A stretch of DNA of 64,000 bases from Nostoc sp. S13 (GTDB lineage Bacteria; Cyanobacteriota; Cyanobacteriia; Cyanobacteriales; Nostocaceae), in contig NZ_JAQYWQ010000015.1 of the NCBI RefSeq assembly GCF_029379315.1, forward strand, positions 1-64,000, in the 5' to 3' direction. The notes under the pieces are model-generated. The model had not been told where the DNA came from and searched no databases. It saw only the letters and a program-made list of their open reading frames with translations. The position numbers and the translations under genes are program-made. Of this stretch, positions 1-8,823 are shown in pieces (the stretch's first letter is position 1; each line of letters begins with the position of its first letter).

Positions 1-55
1 ATTGGGCATTGGGCATTGGGCATTGGGCATTGGGCATTGGGCATTGGGCATTGGG
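1..55. repeat. Heptamer tandem repeat (ATTGGGC)n
   Basis: About eight head-to-tail copies of ATTGGGC open the window. This is the short tandemly repeated repeat (STRR) class known from heterocystous cyanobacteria. It is intergenic and non-coding. Confidence 0.95.
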
Positions 56-85
56 AAGAGACAAGAAAGAAACTTGTTTAAGAAT

Positions 86-157
86 TCTCCCCCATCTCCC
101 CCATCTCCCCCATCTCCCCCATCTCCCCCATCTCCCCACTCCCCACTCCCCACTCCC
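86..157. repeat. C-rich tandem repeats (CTCCCCCAT)n then (ACTCCCC)n
   Basis: About five copies of a 9-bp unit run into three copies of a 7-bp ACTCCCC unit. Both are STRR-type sequences downstream of the mrp gene. The same ACTCCCC motif recurs inside the pyrB coding frame, which shows the family is mobile or easily copied. Confidence 0.9.
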
Positions 158-206
158 TAGTATTCCCAGGCTATAGCCCAGGAAGCAAATAGAAATTAAA
201 ATTAAT

Positions 207-1277
207 TTATGTCAAAGCAGCAACTGATACTTTACCAGCAATCGTAAGAGCGATCGCTGTTAATGCTTTTGCCGAAGCCGAATCTGGTTCACCAACTACT
301 ATCGGCACACCACTGTCACCACCAACTCGCGTGGAAATCTCTAGAGGTACACACCCCAAAAGTGGCACTCCTAATTCTGCGGCTGTTTTGGAGCCACCAC
401 CGGAACCAAAGATGTCATATTGCTTATCTGGTTGATCAGGGGGTATAAAATAGCTCATATTTTCCACGATCCCCAATACCGGGACATTCATTTGTTGGAA
501 CATCCGCAATCCCTTGCGAGAATCTAACAGGGCTACAGTTTGTGGCGTGGTGACAATTACTGCCCCTGCCATCGACACTGCTTGGGTTAAGGTTAACTGA
601 GCATCTCCGGTTCCCGGTGGCATATCTACAATCAAATAGTCCAGTTCTCCCCATTCAACTTGATAGAGAAACTGGCGAATTACACCATTGAGCATAGGCC
701 CCCGCCAAATTACTGGTTGATCTCGGTCAATCAAAAAGCCCATTGAAACTAATTTGACACCGTGATTAAAAGCAGGTTCCAAGATGTCACCTGTTTGGGT
801 TGAGCGCACAGTAATTTGGGCATCAGCTAGACCCAGCATGGTAGGGTCATTGGGGCCGTAAATATCAGCATCTAGCAAGCCGACTTTCGCCCCAGTTTGA
901 GCTAGAGCCACTGCTACATTCACAGCCACCGTACTTTTACCAACGCCACCTTTGCCACTGGAAATAGCAATGATATTTTTCACCCCAGAAATGCCAGTGC
1001 GGTCGGGTAAACTTTTTTGTTGCAGTGTTTCTGCCGTCACTTCTATGTTGACATCTGTAACGCCTGGGAGTTTTTTGACAGCTTTCTGACAGTCTTCAAC
1101 GATAAATTCACGTAAAGGACAAGCAGGAGTGGTTAACACTAAAGTGAAACTAACCTTACCAGCGTCAATTTTGACGTTGCGAATCATATTCAGTTCTACC
1201 AGACTTTTGCGGAGTTCTGGGTCTTCCACTGGTCGCAAAACTTCTAAGACAGAGTGAGAATCGAGGACATCGTACAT
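207..1277 (-). CDS. mrp: Mrp/ApbC/NBP35-family Fe-S cluster carrier ATPase
   Basis: A 356-residue cytosolic P-loop protein thought to carry and deliver iron-sulfur clusters. Residues 1-90 form a MIP18/DUF59 domain that keeps the conserved TTPACPLR segment. The ATPase begins near residue 100 with a deviant Walker A (SGKGGVGKST), followed by DADIYGPN and VDMPPGTGD, the usual Mrp signatures. The C-terminal CxxC that bridges a cluster between subunits in bacterial ApbC is absent: after ENMSYF the sequence reads IPPDQPDKQYDIFGSGGG. From memory this matches cyanobacterial Mrp proteins, so it is probably a lineage feature. The ATG start is the first in frame. The gene is monocistronic by position. 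The family call is very secure. Confidence 0.96.
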   Translation of the reverse strand: MYDVLDSHSVLEVLRPVEDPELRKSLVELNMIRNVKIDAGKVSFTLVLTTPACPLREFIVEDCQKAVKKLPGVTDVNIEVTAETLQQKSLPDRTGISGVKNIIAISSGKGGVGKSTVAVNVAVALAQTGAKVGLLDADIYGPNDPTMLGLADAQITVRSTQTGDILEPAFNHGVKLVSMGFLIDRDQPVIWRGPMLNGVIRQFLYQVEWGELDYLIVDMPPGTGDAQLTLTQAVSMAGAVIVTTPQTVALLDSRKGLRMFQQMNVPVLGIVENMSYFIPPDQPDKQYDIFGSGGGSKTAAELGVPLLGCVPLEISTRVGGDSGVPIVVGEPDSASAKALTAIALTIAGKVSVAALT

Positions 1278-1664
1278 AAAAATTCAAAATGAAGAAATAC
1301 ACTCGTGGCGAACATCTTAGTTATCAACTGGATGCTTTCTTAAGTAAGGTCAGCTTAGTGTTTTTACTGTTACTGCCGTAATAAAACTTAGCAAATTGCA
1401 TTATCACCTAATAGAATCTTAACTTTCTTTAGGAACATAAAAAGGTAATAGGGTACAGGTTACAGGTAAGCCAATGCGGTCTTCTCTACGAGAAGGTACG
1501 CAAAGGGGGTTTCCACGCCACTTCCTTCTCCCTACAGCCCTTCTCAAGACATGAGACGATACGCGTAGCTTGCTTGTATTGTAGGGGTACGAACCCGAAG
1601 GGGCACAGATTATTCGCTATCAGCTGTAACCTCTAACCTGTACCCTAACGCCACTCTCCAGTAC
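1278..1664. other. Intergenic region with dispersed palindromic repeats
   Basis: No gene is seen. The stretch holds several GC-richer repeat pieces (TCTCTACGAGAAGGTACGC, ACGCGTAGCTTGCTTG) like those scattered through Nostoc genomes, and the divergent upstream sequence of mrp. No promoter motif could be assigned with confidence. Confidence 0.6.
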
Positions 1665-2189
1665 CTAAAAATCAAAACAACTGTCATTAAGGGATTTTTT
1701 CTTACTAGATACCGTTGCCAATGCTGTCTTTTCTACTGACTCTACTAAAGACCGTGCTACGCGGTCTGCATAAGGACGGGATAAAGACCAAATCAGGGGC
1801 GATAACCAACCCCGTAGCGTTACAGAATAAGACAGACAAGTACCACAAACCGTTGACTCTACTTGATAAGTCACCCGTTCCTCTATCCCAGGAATCGCCA
1901 GCACTCGGATACTCAGCATCTCTCTAGGATTGACGCGTTCGACAAAAATCCGAATGGGAATCGGGGAAAAGCGTGTTACAGCTTGAAAAATCAATCCTGG
2001 TTTGGGTACTAATCCGTATGGGACATTAGTACTCTTAAGTTGTGGATGCCAGGAAACATCTGTTAAGTCAACCACTTTTTGCCACAGTTCGTCTACAGAA
2101 GCAGAACTAATCTCTCGATACGTCCACACCAGAGAAGCGCAAAAACGACGACGTTTGCGGTGGATGAATTTGGATAACCAACCTTGCAT
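1665..2189 (-). CDS. SRPBCC (START-like) family protein
   Basis: The track ORF starts at a TTG at 2252. An internal ATG at 2189, preceded by AGGA a few bases upstream, is the better start and gives about 174 residues (MQGWLSKF). The N-terminus is basic (IHRKRRRF). The body resembles SRPBCC/polyketide-cyclase-like proteins (WTYREISSASVDELWQKVVDLTDVSWHPQL, then a C-terminal helix SRPYADRVARSLVESVEKTA). Such proteins bind hydrophobic ligands in a deep cavity; the ligand here cannot be read. It lies convergent to nothing obvious and about 450 bp from the divergent hemF. Exact function is unknown. Confidence 0.75.
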   Translation of the reverse strand: MQGWLSKFIHRKRRRFCASLVWTYREISSASVDELWQKVVDLTDVSWHPQLKSTNVPYGLVPKPGLIFQAVTRFSPIPIRIFVERVNPREMLSIRVLAIPGIEERVTYQVESTVCGTCLSYSVTLRGWLSPLIWSLSRPYADRVARSLVESVEKTALATVSSKKKSLNDSCFDF

Positions 2190-2642
2190 TTTCCTAATCC
2201 TGCTCCCTTGAGACTTTCTGGTAACTCTGGTATGGTGTGCAACTAGGCTCAACCCCTAAATTAAAACTTTCTCAGAAATGCCCTAAACATAGCAAGCCCC
2301 GATTCCGCGCAGACACCAACAGCCAACATCGGAATATGGCAAAGAAGTTTTGAGTAAGGCAGTCAAACCCTTGATATTTCAAGGTTACGACTAAAGTCTA
2401 GTGTTTATATCAAAATATTCCAATTAAAAATAAAATTTCAAAAAAAACTCAGTCAATATACAAGCGTATACGCATTTGAGGGAAAATAACTCTAGTGATG
2501 CCCATCAATCCTATAAATGCTTAACCAGTAATAAAAAAGCGGGTTGGGCAAATAGAGCTTGATTGTTGGTGCGTGTTTCCCCTAAATTTTAAGATGATAA
2601 ATTTGTGGCTTTCTGGAAATTGTAATTTAGGTTCAAGAATCT
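2190..2642. other. Divergent intergenic region upstream of hemF
   Basis: An AT-rich, gene-free spacer between the SRPBCC gene and hemF. It must carry the hemF promoter, but no clear -10/-35 pair or known operator stands out. Confidence 0.5.
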
Positions 2643-3683
2643 ATGTTGACCAACTCACAAACACCAACTGTAGCAGCATCATCCAAGTCTTTGCCAGCGA
2701 CTGACGCTCAGACTAGGGTCAGTCAGTTTATGAAACAGCTGCAAGACGAAATTACCGAATCATTGGCAAAACTAGATGGTGTGGGTAAGTTTCTCGAAGA
2801 TAGTTGGGAACGCCCAGAAGGAGGCGGAGGCAGATCGCGTATTCTCCGTGATGGTGCAATCTTTGAACAAGCAGGTGTAGGTTTTTCGGAAGTTTGGGGA
2901 GATAGTTTGCCCCCATCAATTTTAACCCAACGCCCTGAAGCAGCAGGACATGGCTTTTATGCCACGGGCACTTCACTAGTATTACATCCTCGTAATCCTT
3001 ACGTGCCGACAGTTCATCTAAATTATCGCTACTTTGAAGCGGGGCCAGTGTGGTGGTTTGGTGGTGGTATTGACTTGACACCTTATTACCCCTTTGCTGA
3101 AGATGCGGCACATTTACACAAAACATTAAAACAGGCTTGCGACCAACACCACCCAGAGTATTACCCAGTGTTTAAGCGGTGGTGTGATGAATATTTCTAC
3201 CTCAAGCATCGTGATGAGACACGGGGTGTAGGTGGTCTGTTTTTTGATTACCAAGATGGTCAGGGTGCTTTATATCGCGGGCCAAACCCCAATGGGGAAG
3301 CGGCTATTTATAGCAACCAGGTGGGAATACCAGCAACCCGCAATTGGGAAGATTTATTTGCCTTTGTGCAAGGCTGTGGCAAAGCATTTTTACCAGCTTA
3401 CGTACCAATTGTAGAACGGCGACATGGGATAGAGTATGGCGATCGCCAACGGAATTTTCAACTCTACCGCCGGGGACGGTATGTAGAATTTAACTTGGTT
3501 TATGACCGAGGCACAATTTTTGGTCTGCAAACTAACGGACGCACCGAATCAATTCTCATGTCCCTACCACCTTTAGTGCGCTGGGAATACGGCTATCAGC
3601 CAGAACCCAATTCCCCTGAAGCCGAGTTATATGAAACCTTCCTCAAGCCCCAAGATTGGATTAACTGGACACCACCTCAATAG
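2643..3683 (+). CDS. hemF: Oxygen-dependent coproporphyrinogen III oxidase
   Basis: A 346-residue enzyme that converts coproporphyrinogen III to protoporphyrinogen IX using O2, feeding heme, chlorophyll and bilin synthesis. Diagnostic family segments are present: [81 protein letters not shown], and the C-terminal [20 protein letters not shown] and [15 protein letters not shown]. The length is normal for a full enzyme. The start is the ATG after a short AT-rich leader. The gene stands alone, with an STRR cluster immediately downstream. The call is very secure. Confidence 0.98.
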   Translation: MLTNSQTPTVAASSKSLPATDAQTRVSQFMKQLQDEITESLAKLDGVGKFLEDSWERPEGGGGRSRILRDGAIFEQAGVGFSEVWGDSLPPSILTQRPEAAGHGFYATGTSLVLHPRNPYVPTVHLNYRYFEAGPVWWFGGGIDLTPYYPFAEDAAHLHKTLKQACDQHHPEYYPVFKRWCDEYFYLKHRDETRGVGGLFFDYQDGQGALYRGPNPNGEAAIYSNQVGIPATRNWEDLFAFVQGCGKAFLPAYVPIVERRHGIEYGDRQRNFQLYRRGRYVEFNLVYDRGTIFGLQTNGRTESILMSLPPLVRWEYGYQPEPNSPEAELYETFLKPQDWINWTPPQ

Positions 3684-3696
3684 TGACTTGAAAACC

Positions 3697-3741
3697 GGGC
3701 ATTAGGCATTAGGCATTAGGCATTAGGCATGGGGCATTGGG
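3697..3741. repeat. Heptamer tandem repeat (CATTAGG)n
   Basis: About four copies of CATTAGG followed by variant CATGGGG/CATTGGG units, just past the hemF stop. It is the same STRR family as at the left edge of the window. C-rich STRR pieces follow to about 3830. Confidence 0.9.
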
Positions 3742-3983
3742 AAAACACTTTCTTCATCCCCCTGTCTCCCACCCTGCGGGAAGCTAAAGCTACATCCCCC
3801 TCATCTCCCCACTCCCCATTTCAACTTGCAACTCAGCACTATTTTGGTGAGTTAAACTAAGTAGGTGGGCACTTAGCAGAAAAAGGTGACAATTTTAGCT
3901 ATAGCTTGTTAGTCTCAAGTGACAGCATTAGAAAATTCTGTAAGTAGTTAATCTGACAAAAGAATGCCACGGGGAGGGCTTTA

Positions 3984-4352
3984 GTGATTCATATAGACCA
4001 AAAAAGTTATACAACCCAAGACGGAAACACCGTTATTGTCCTGACGCCAGCAGGTCGCCTAGATATCACCACTGCTTGGCAATTTCGCCTAAAGTTACAG
4101 GAGTGTATTTCCAAACTCAGCCGCCATGTAGTTGTAAATCTGGCTCTGGTAAATTTTATTGATAGTTCCGGTCTTACGTCTTTGGTAGCTGGGATGCGTG
4201 ATGCTGATAAAGTCAAGGGCAGTTTCCGTATCTCGAATGTACATCCAGAAGCCAAACTCGTGTTTGAAGTGACCATGATGGATACTGTCTTTGAAATCTT
4301 TGAAACAGAAGAGGAAGCTTTAGAAGGTGTGCCTCGTAGCATCGCCAGCTAA
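3984..4352 (+). CDS. STAS-domain anti-sigma factor antagonist
   Basis: A 122-residue SpoIIAA/RsbV-like protein. It keeps the STAS pattern: an N-terminal strand pair with DGNTVIVLTPAGRLDITTAWQF, then VVNLALVNFIDSSGLTSLVAGMRDA, where the Ser-Ser pair in DSSG is the usual phosphoacceptor site, and a C-terminal helix. Such proteins bind an anti-sigma kinase and release a sigma factor or a phosphatase pathway; the partner is not encoded nearby. The start is GTG, preceded by a strong GGGGAGGG ribosome binding site six bases upstream, which fixes it. The STAS assignment is secure; the partner switching role is inferred from the family. Confidence 0.93.
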   Translation: MIHIDQKSYTTQDGNTVIVLTPAGRLDITTAWQFRLKLQECISKLSRHVVVNLALVNFIDSSGLTSLVAGMRDADKVKGSFRISNVHPEAKLVFEVTMMDTVFEIFETEEEALEGVPRSIAS

Positions 4353-4362
4353 AAAGGAGTTA

Positions 4363-4441
4363 GGAGTTAAGAGTGAGGAGTTAATTCAAAATTCAAACTC
4401 ATAATTCAAACTCATAATTCATAACTCATGACTCATAACTT
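4363..4441. repeat. STRR cluster (GGAGTTA / TTCATAACTCA types)
   Basis: Degenerate tandem copies of GGAGTTA and of TCATAACTCA/TTCAAACTCA fill the spacer between the convergent STAS and cpcT-like genes. This is non-coding repeat of the same class as others in the window. Confidence 0.8.
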
Positions 4442-4449
4442 TATCTTGT

Positions 4450-5046
4450 TCAATACTGATTTCGCTTGGTGTAGCGATAAGGCCCCATAATCGCTCCCCA
4501 AGTTGCTTTTCCAGTTACTGGATCAATTCCTTTGTCGTAGCTGTGAAATTCGGCTCCAGTGGCTTCAAATCCCAAGGAAACATAGACGCTATTGCCAAGA
4601 TAAGTAAAGCTGCAACGAGTCTCTGATAGTGGGGTAGCGGTAAACTGATAGCGATCGCGGGCCAGTGTTTCCTGGGTAACTGTGAGGATACAACCTGGTA
4701 GTAAATCTAATTGTTCAGGTGTTAGTGTGTTCAGTAGGGCAGGGTTATCACCTGCACCTCTTAATGCACCTGGATCTTGAGGCATGTAGTATTGTACTTC
4801 CAGAGATGCGTCAGAGTTGCTCCTCTGACGCAACCGCATAATTCGCTGGCGGTAAGGTTGATCTATGTTAATAATGTTTGCTTGTTCGGCAAACAGGGTG
4901 ATGCTATCTTCTGTGAACAGATTAACTGGTCTTTGCCACATGCGGAGGTGGACATACCAAACTGGCTCTGCTATGGCTTGTTCCCGATTATCAAATTCAC
5001 CAGCTAGGTACTCACCTAAAGCAATTAACTGGGGCGAGAAGTTCAT
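4450..5046 (-). CDS. cpcT: CpcT/CpeT-family phycobiliprotein chromophore lyase
   Basis: A 198-residue protein of the CpcT/CpeT (DUF1001) family. CpcT attaches phycocyanobilin to the outer cysteine (Cys-153 type) of beta-phycocyanin or phycoerythrocyanin. Family hallmarks are visible: LGEYLAGEFDNREQA near the N-terminus, PVWYVHLRMWQRPVNLF, a central QPYRQRIMRL, CILTVTQ, and the C-terminal EFHSYDKGIDPVTGKATWGAIMGPYRYTKR. The length fits the family. It is not near phycobilisome structural genes here, which is usual for lyases. CpcT versus CpeT specificity cannot be settled from sequence alone; CpcT is the more likely name. Confidence 0.88.
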   Translation of the reverse strand: MNFSPQLIALGEYLAGEFDNREQAIAEPVWYVHLRMWQRPVNLFTEDSITLFAEQANIINIDQPYRQRIMRLRQRSNSDASLEVQYYMPQDPGALRGAGDNPALLNTLTPEQLDLLPGCILTVTQETLARDRYQFTATPLSETRCSFTYLGNSVYVSLGFEATGAEFHSYDKGIDPVTGKATWGAIMGPYRYTKRNQY

Positions 5047-5157
5047 AAATGCGATAAACGAATCATTCAGGATAAGAATTTTTGGCTAGTTTTTAGGGTA
5101 AAGGGTCTTATTCCCTGTGGCTAGCAGCTTATAAAGTACTTCTGATTTAGTCTATAT

Positions 5158-5298
5158 TAGACTTATCCGGAAATGAGAACTTTATTTGGCTGAAACCTAG
5201 CTCTGGAGAGGGTTTTAGAGGTTCCTGTTTTATATAAGCTAAAAAGCCAGCTATGTAAGGGTTTCAGCTATTTTGAGGTTTATTTGTGGATAAGTCTA
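5158..5298 (+). mobile_element. MITE family M1, copy A (141 bp, TA-flanked)
   Basis: A non-autonomous element beginning TAGACTTATCCGGAAAT and ending ATTTGTGGATAAGTCTA, with imperfect inverted ends about 50 bp long and internal secondary palindromes (GCTGAAACC / GGTTTCAGC). By eye it is identical to copy B and matches the inverted copies C and D. The TA at each edge suggests an IS630/Tc1-type target duplication. No transposase is encoded. It sits between the divergent cpcT-like gene and thf1. Confidence 0.93.
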
Positions 5299-5396
5299 TT
5301 GTAAATGAAACCGTCACCAGCTAAAAGCTTAACTTGGCAAAGTTGGCTTTAAGCGAGAAAATAAAGGAACGTCGCCCTTAACATTCTCTTTTCTTT

Positions 5397-6104
5397 GTGA
5401 ACAACGTCCGTACTGTCTCTGATACAAAGCGAACTTTCTACAATCTTCACACCCGTCCGATCAACACTATTTATCGTCGGGTAGTAGAAGAATTGATGGT
5501 GGAAATGCATCTGCTGTCAGTAAATATCGATTTTAGCTACAATCCAATTTATGCCTTGGGTGTCGTCACTACCTTTGACCGCTTCATGGAAGGCTATCAA
5601 CCAGAACGTGATCAAGAATCAATTTTTAACGCCCTATGTCGCGCTATAGAACGAGATCCGCAACACTATCAACAGGATGCCCAAAGATTGCAAACTGTAG
5701 CTAAAGGTTTACCAGTTAAAGATTTAATTGCGTGGCTAAGTCAAACTACTCACTTAGATCGAGATGCTAACTTGCAAGCGCACCTGCAAGCGATCGCCAA
5801 CAATCCTAACTTTAAATACAACCGTTTGTTTGCAATTGGTGTGTTTTCGTTATTAGAACTGTCAGATCCGGAATTGGTTAAAAATGAAAAGCAACTCACT
5901 GAGGCACTAAAAGCGATCGCTGCTGGCTTGCACCTCTTTGATGACAAACTAAACAAGGATTTGGAACTATATCGTTCTAACCTAGACAAAATGGCGCAAG
6001 CCCTGGTGGTGATGGCAGATATGCTCTCAGCCGATCGCAAAAAACGCGAGCAACGTAAACAACAAACAACTACCCCAGTTGCTCCCCCAAGTTCCAACGA
6101 ATAG
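5397..6104 (+). CDS. thf1: Thf1/Psb29 photosystem II biogenesis protein
   Basis: A 235-residue protein of the Thylakoid formation 1 / Psb29 family, needed for normal photosystem II assembly and turnover with FtsH proteases in cyanobacteria and plants. The family N-terminus is clear (RTVSDTKRTFYNLHTRPINTIYRRVVEELMVEMHLLSVN) followed by FSYNPIYALGVVTTFDRFMEGY. A predicted coiled-coil lies in the C-terminal third (LNKDLELYRSNLDKMAQALVVMADML), with a charged, low-complexity tail (KKREQRKQQTTTPVAPPSS). The start is GTG; there is no obvious strong ribosome binding site. M1 copy A lies about 100 bp upstream and may contribute to the leader. The call is secure. Confidence 0.95.
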   Translation: MNNVRTVSDTKRTFYNLHTRPINTIYRRVVEELMVEMHLLSVNIDFSYNPIYALGVVTTFDRFMEGYQPERDQESIFNALCRAIERDPQHYQQDAQRLQTVAKGLPVKDLIAWLSQTTHLDRDANLQAHLQAIANNPNFKYNRLFAIGVFSLLELSDPELVKNEKQLTEALKAIAAGLHLFDDKLNKDLELYRSNLDKMAQALVVMADMLSADRKKREQRKQQTTTPVAPPSSNE

Positions 6105-6117
6105 TTAGGAGTTATTC

Positions 6118-6182
6118 AATTTTAGATTTTAAATTTTAGATTTTAGATTTTTACTCAAATCCAAAATTCAAAATCTAAAATT
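6118..6182. terminator. Inverted TTTTAGATTTT repeat between convergent genes
   Basis: CAATTTTAGATTTT copies on the left pair with AAAATCTAAAATTG on the right. This could fold as a bidirectional terminator for thf1 and the minus-strand holin-like gene, though it is also an STRR-type repeat. Confidence 0.5.
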
Positions 6183-6208
6183 GGGAGAGTTAAGAGTTGC
6201 TCTTAACT

Positions 6209-6571
6209 TTATACGCCCAATAATTTGTAGATTAAACTGTTAATTATAGTGAGCGCAAATGCCCCAATAACAGCACTCCAAATCCCGTAACGCAAGCGAA
6301 AACCTTCTACTAACCAAGCAGCCATACTAAAACAAACCACAGCAATCATAAATGTGAAAATGCTGGATAACAAGTCTAATGTGAGTAAATTTGGTACTGC
6401 AAAAACGAGGCTTAAAATTGGTCTGACTATTGCCGTCACAATACCAAGCACTGCGGCAGAAAAGAAGGCTTTACCTGGAGTATCAATTTCGACTCCCAGA
6501 GGCAATTTGCTAATGATCAACAGACTGATAGCTGTTACTATCCAAACAATTAAAAGCGTCACGAGATTCAT
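6209..6571 (-). CDS. Phage holin family 4 (PF04020-like) small membrane protein
   Basis: A 120-residue, four-helix integral membrane protein of the superfamily named after mycobacterial phage holins but common as a chromosomal gene in cyanobacteria. Hydrophobic segments fall at about residues 4-24, 36-56, 60-82 and 95-115; the conserved segment GKAFFSAAVLGIVTAIVRPILSLVF marks the family. Function is unknown; no lysis cassette is nearby, so the phage name should not be read as function. A paralogue sits at 41733-42131. The start is the ATG at the end of a normal leader. Confidence 0.85.
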   Translation of the reverse strand: MNLVTLLIVWIVTAISLLIISKLPLGVEIDTPGKAFFSAAVLGIVTAIVRPILSLVFAVPNLLTLDLLSSIFTFMIAVVCFSMAAWLVEGFRLRYGIWSAVIGAFALTIINSLIYKLLGV

Positions 6572-6784
6572 GCCACAACCCTTGAAACGTGAATGGCAAT
6601 TGGTGATAAATTACTTTAGTTTATCGGTGGAAAAATCTTTAAAGCTCAACCAATTATTTATAAATTAGCAGTAAATTTTTCTCTAACCAAATTTTATTTT
6701 AGATATCTTTAGGATTGGGAAAGAGCTTGAAGGGGAGTGGAGATAGGGGATGAAGAAGCAGGGGAGGCAAGAGGAGAAATAACC

Positions 6785-6826
6785 AATGCCCCATGCCCCA
6801 TGCCCAATGCCCCATGCCCCATGCCC
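6785..6826. repeat. Heptamer tandem repeat (ATGCCCC)n
   Basis: Six copies of ATGCCCC/ATGCCCA immediately downstream of the exbD-like stop codon on the minus strand. STRR class. Confidence 0.9.
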
Positions 6827-6841
6827 TTATCTCATTTTTTA

Positions 6842-7537
6842 TTAAGAAGTAGGTTGGGTTTGTTTGGGTGCTACAGGCGCTTGAGATGCTGGTGGGTTAG
6901 AAATACCAGGATTGATTGGACTGATGCCTTGTCTAGTTGAAGGTTGACCAGTTACCGTAGGCAAGGGTACAGAATTAGGTGCTAAGGGAAATTTAGGGGT
7001 AATATTCCCTTCGGGATTAATGCCTGGAAATGGTGCTGTGGTGGGTACTGGTGCTGCACCAGGATTGAATGGAAATGACGGGACAGTAGGCTGGTTAAGT
7101 GAGTTTGTGGGTGGTTCAGATGGGCCGGGAATAATTCCCAAAGAAACGCGATCGCCCCCTACTTGCCGTAGCAAGTCCAATGTCTCAATCACATCATTGT
7201 AAGTTGCTGTCCGTGAAGCATTAAGCACCACAATGGCACTGGGATTTCGTTGGAGATACTGTTTTAAGCTCTGTCGCAAATCCTCCCGTTTTACAGGCTG
7301 TTTTTCTATATAAGTATTGCCAACGGCATCGATACTTACAATCAGACTTCCACTCTGTGAGCTTATCCCAGATACTGTACTGGGGCTGGCTTTAGGCAAA
7401 TCAACATTTATTGCTTGTTGCCGGGTAAATTGCAAAGCTGCTAACAAAAAAAACGTCAGGATACAAAAAATTACATCAATTAAGGGAATGATTTGAACTT
7501 GGACTTCTTCAATTGGAGTATGTAGATTAACTTTCAT
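6842..7537 (-). CDS. exbD: ExbD/TolR-family biopolymer transport protein
   Basis: A 231-residue inner-membrane protein. A single N-terminal membrane helix (VIFCILTFFLLAALQFT, about residues 23-40) carries the position of the ExbD/TolR proton-path Asp (PLIDVIFCIL). A periplasmic ExbD domain follows, to about residue 140 (LIVSIDAVGNTYI, LKQYLQRNPSAIVVLNASRTATYNDVIETLDLLRQVG). The last 90 residues are Pro/Ser/Thr-rich and low-complexity, probably a disordered periplasmic tail. It is encoded directly after the ExbB/TolQ-like gene with about 40 bp spacing, so the two form an operon and a proton-driven motor. Whether it energises a TonB receptor or a Tol-like system is not clear, since no TonB is nearby. 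Confidence 0.92.
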   Translation of the reverse strand: MKVNLHTPIEEVQVQIIPLIDVIFCILTFFLLAALQFTRQQAINVDLPKASPSTVSGISSQSGSLIVSIDAVGNTYIEKQPVKREDLRQSLKQYLQRNPSAIVVLNASRTATYNDVIETLDLLRQVGGDRVSLGIIPGPSEPPTNSLNQPTVPSFPFNPGAAPVPTTAPFPGINPEGNITPKFPLAPNSVPLPTVTGQPSTRQGISPINPGISNPPASQAPVAPKQTQPTS

Positions 7538-7577
7538 TGTCTCACTCTAACGTCTAGTTCAGGGGTTGAATTCTTGA

Positions 7578-8309
7578 CTATTGCTCAGATGAATTTGGAG
7601 GTTCAGGGGGTTCAGAAAGCTTAGTCTTTCCTGGCTTGCGGGGTGGAGTAAAATTTTCCCCCACAATTGCTGATGTTCTATTACTAAAATCAGGGGGGGA
7701 CTGGCGGTAGAGCAATTCCATCTCATTCCCTGCCTTCCGAAAAACTTTAACTTGGTTGACTACAAAACTTTGAAATAGGCGGTAAAATGCCAAACTAATA
7801 ATCGCAACGATTAGCCCAGTTGCCGTAGCAATCAGTGATTCACCAATACCAGTTGTCACTCCAGCTGTAGATTCAGTTCCCAAATCGCCAATCCGAATTG
7901 AGCGCAAAGCGCGGATCAAACCCAAAACCGTACCTAACAATCCCAGCAGTGGCGCTAGGGCAATTACGGCTTCTAAAAGTTTTTCGCCCCGCCGCATTCC
8001 AGCTAATTCATCTTCCGCCGTAGCCTCCAGTGCTAGTCGAAAGATTTCCGCATCACTTTTTGTGAAGCGTAGAGGGGCATAGAGAAAACGCCCGACAGGC
8101 TGATGGCTTGCTTGTCTTGCAATGTCCGCAGCTAGTTCCCAATTATCCTGGGCAGCATTCAGGATGCGATCGACTATTTGCTTTTCCTGAGTCAAAATTC
8201 GCAACCAGAACCACAAACGTTCAAAAATCACACTTAAAGACAGAATCGAGAGAACTAGCAAAGGCCACATCGCGGGCCCGCCCTTATAAAATAAATCTAA
8301 AATATCCAC
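7578..8309 (-). CDS. exbB: MotA/TolQ/ExbB proton channel family protein
   Basis: A 243-residue integral membrane protein with three membrane helices (about residues 12-36, 115-140, 155-180), as in ExbB/TolQ. The conserved MotA_ExbB segment is visible: [28 protein letters not shown] and [27 protein letters not shown]. It works with the adjacent ExbD-like protein to use the proton gradient for envelope work. The start is GTG, with GGAGG about a dozen bases upstream. The C-terminal 40 residues are charged and Pro-rich. Confidence 0.93.
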   Translation of the reverse strand: MDILDLFYKGGPAMWPLLVLSILSLSVIFERLWFWLRILTQEKQIVDRILNAAQDNWELAADIARQASHQPVGRFLYAPLRFTKSDAEIFRLALEATAEDELAGMRRGEKLLEAVIALAPLLGLLGTVLGLIRALRSIRIGDLGTESTAGVTTGIGESLIATATGLIVAIISLAFYRLFQSFVVNQVKVFRKAGNEMELLYRQSPPDFSNRTSAIVGENFTPPRKPGKTKLSEPPEPPNSSEQ

Positions 8310-8823
8310 TGTTTAAGTTTCCTCCCTCCATGACTAGAGCAAATATGCTAAAGCATTTTAATTCTAGAGATTAATGCAAAATGAGGGACTTCCAAAAAAT
8401 AAATTTCTCGAAAACCTAAAAAGACGGTGTAAGTATGGCGTATTTGACTTTGACTGCTGTAGAAACTTGGTGCTGGGTAGGCAATTGAATGATAAACTGA
8501 CTTCCTTCACCAAGAGTAGAAAAACATTAATGGGACGACCTGCTGAAGCAGCGATGTATGGATGATTGGGATAATTCGAGGTGAAAATCCTCGACCAAAT
8601 AGGTTTACCAAGTTTCCTTAAAGTTGTCCCAATCATAAATAGTAGTAACATGGGTGCGATCGCCCTGATTATTTGTTGTCAGGGAATTACTAGACTCTTG
8701 TGTAGAATCGCAGAGGAGGTATTTGGTGACGAGTAGCGTCTTCCAGACTAACTAGGGCGGTTATTCCCACCAGGAATTTTTAGGATAATTTGTCAAAATT
8801 AAAGATAACTAGAGGTTCAAAAT
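8310..8823. other. Intergenic region with a possible sensor-kinase remnant
   Basis: No intact gene. On the minus strand near 8450-8510 one frame reads EGSQFIIQLPT, resembling the last beta-strand of a histidine kinase ATPase domain, and a GGGACTTCCAA sequence like the end of MITE family M3 lies at 8385. Both suggest debris of an older gene broken by repeats; the evidence is thin. The 95-residue track ORF here is not convincing as a gene. Confidence 0.35.

Noticed and set aside
1-157. Possible CRISPR-like array
   Set aside because: Units are 7-9 bp and contiguous without spacers: STRR, not CRISPR. No cas genes in the window.
6209-6571. Phage lysis or prophage remnant from holin-family names
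   Set aside because: No endolysin, integrase or structural genes nearby; the family is a common chromosomal one in cyanobacteria.
8364-8651. 95-residue minus-strand ORF
   Set aside because: The frame has no family features; a different frame of the same DNA gives the weak kinase-like match.
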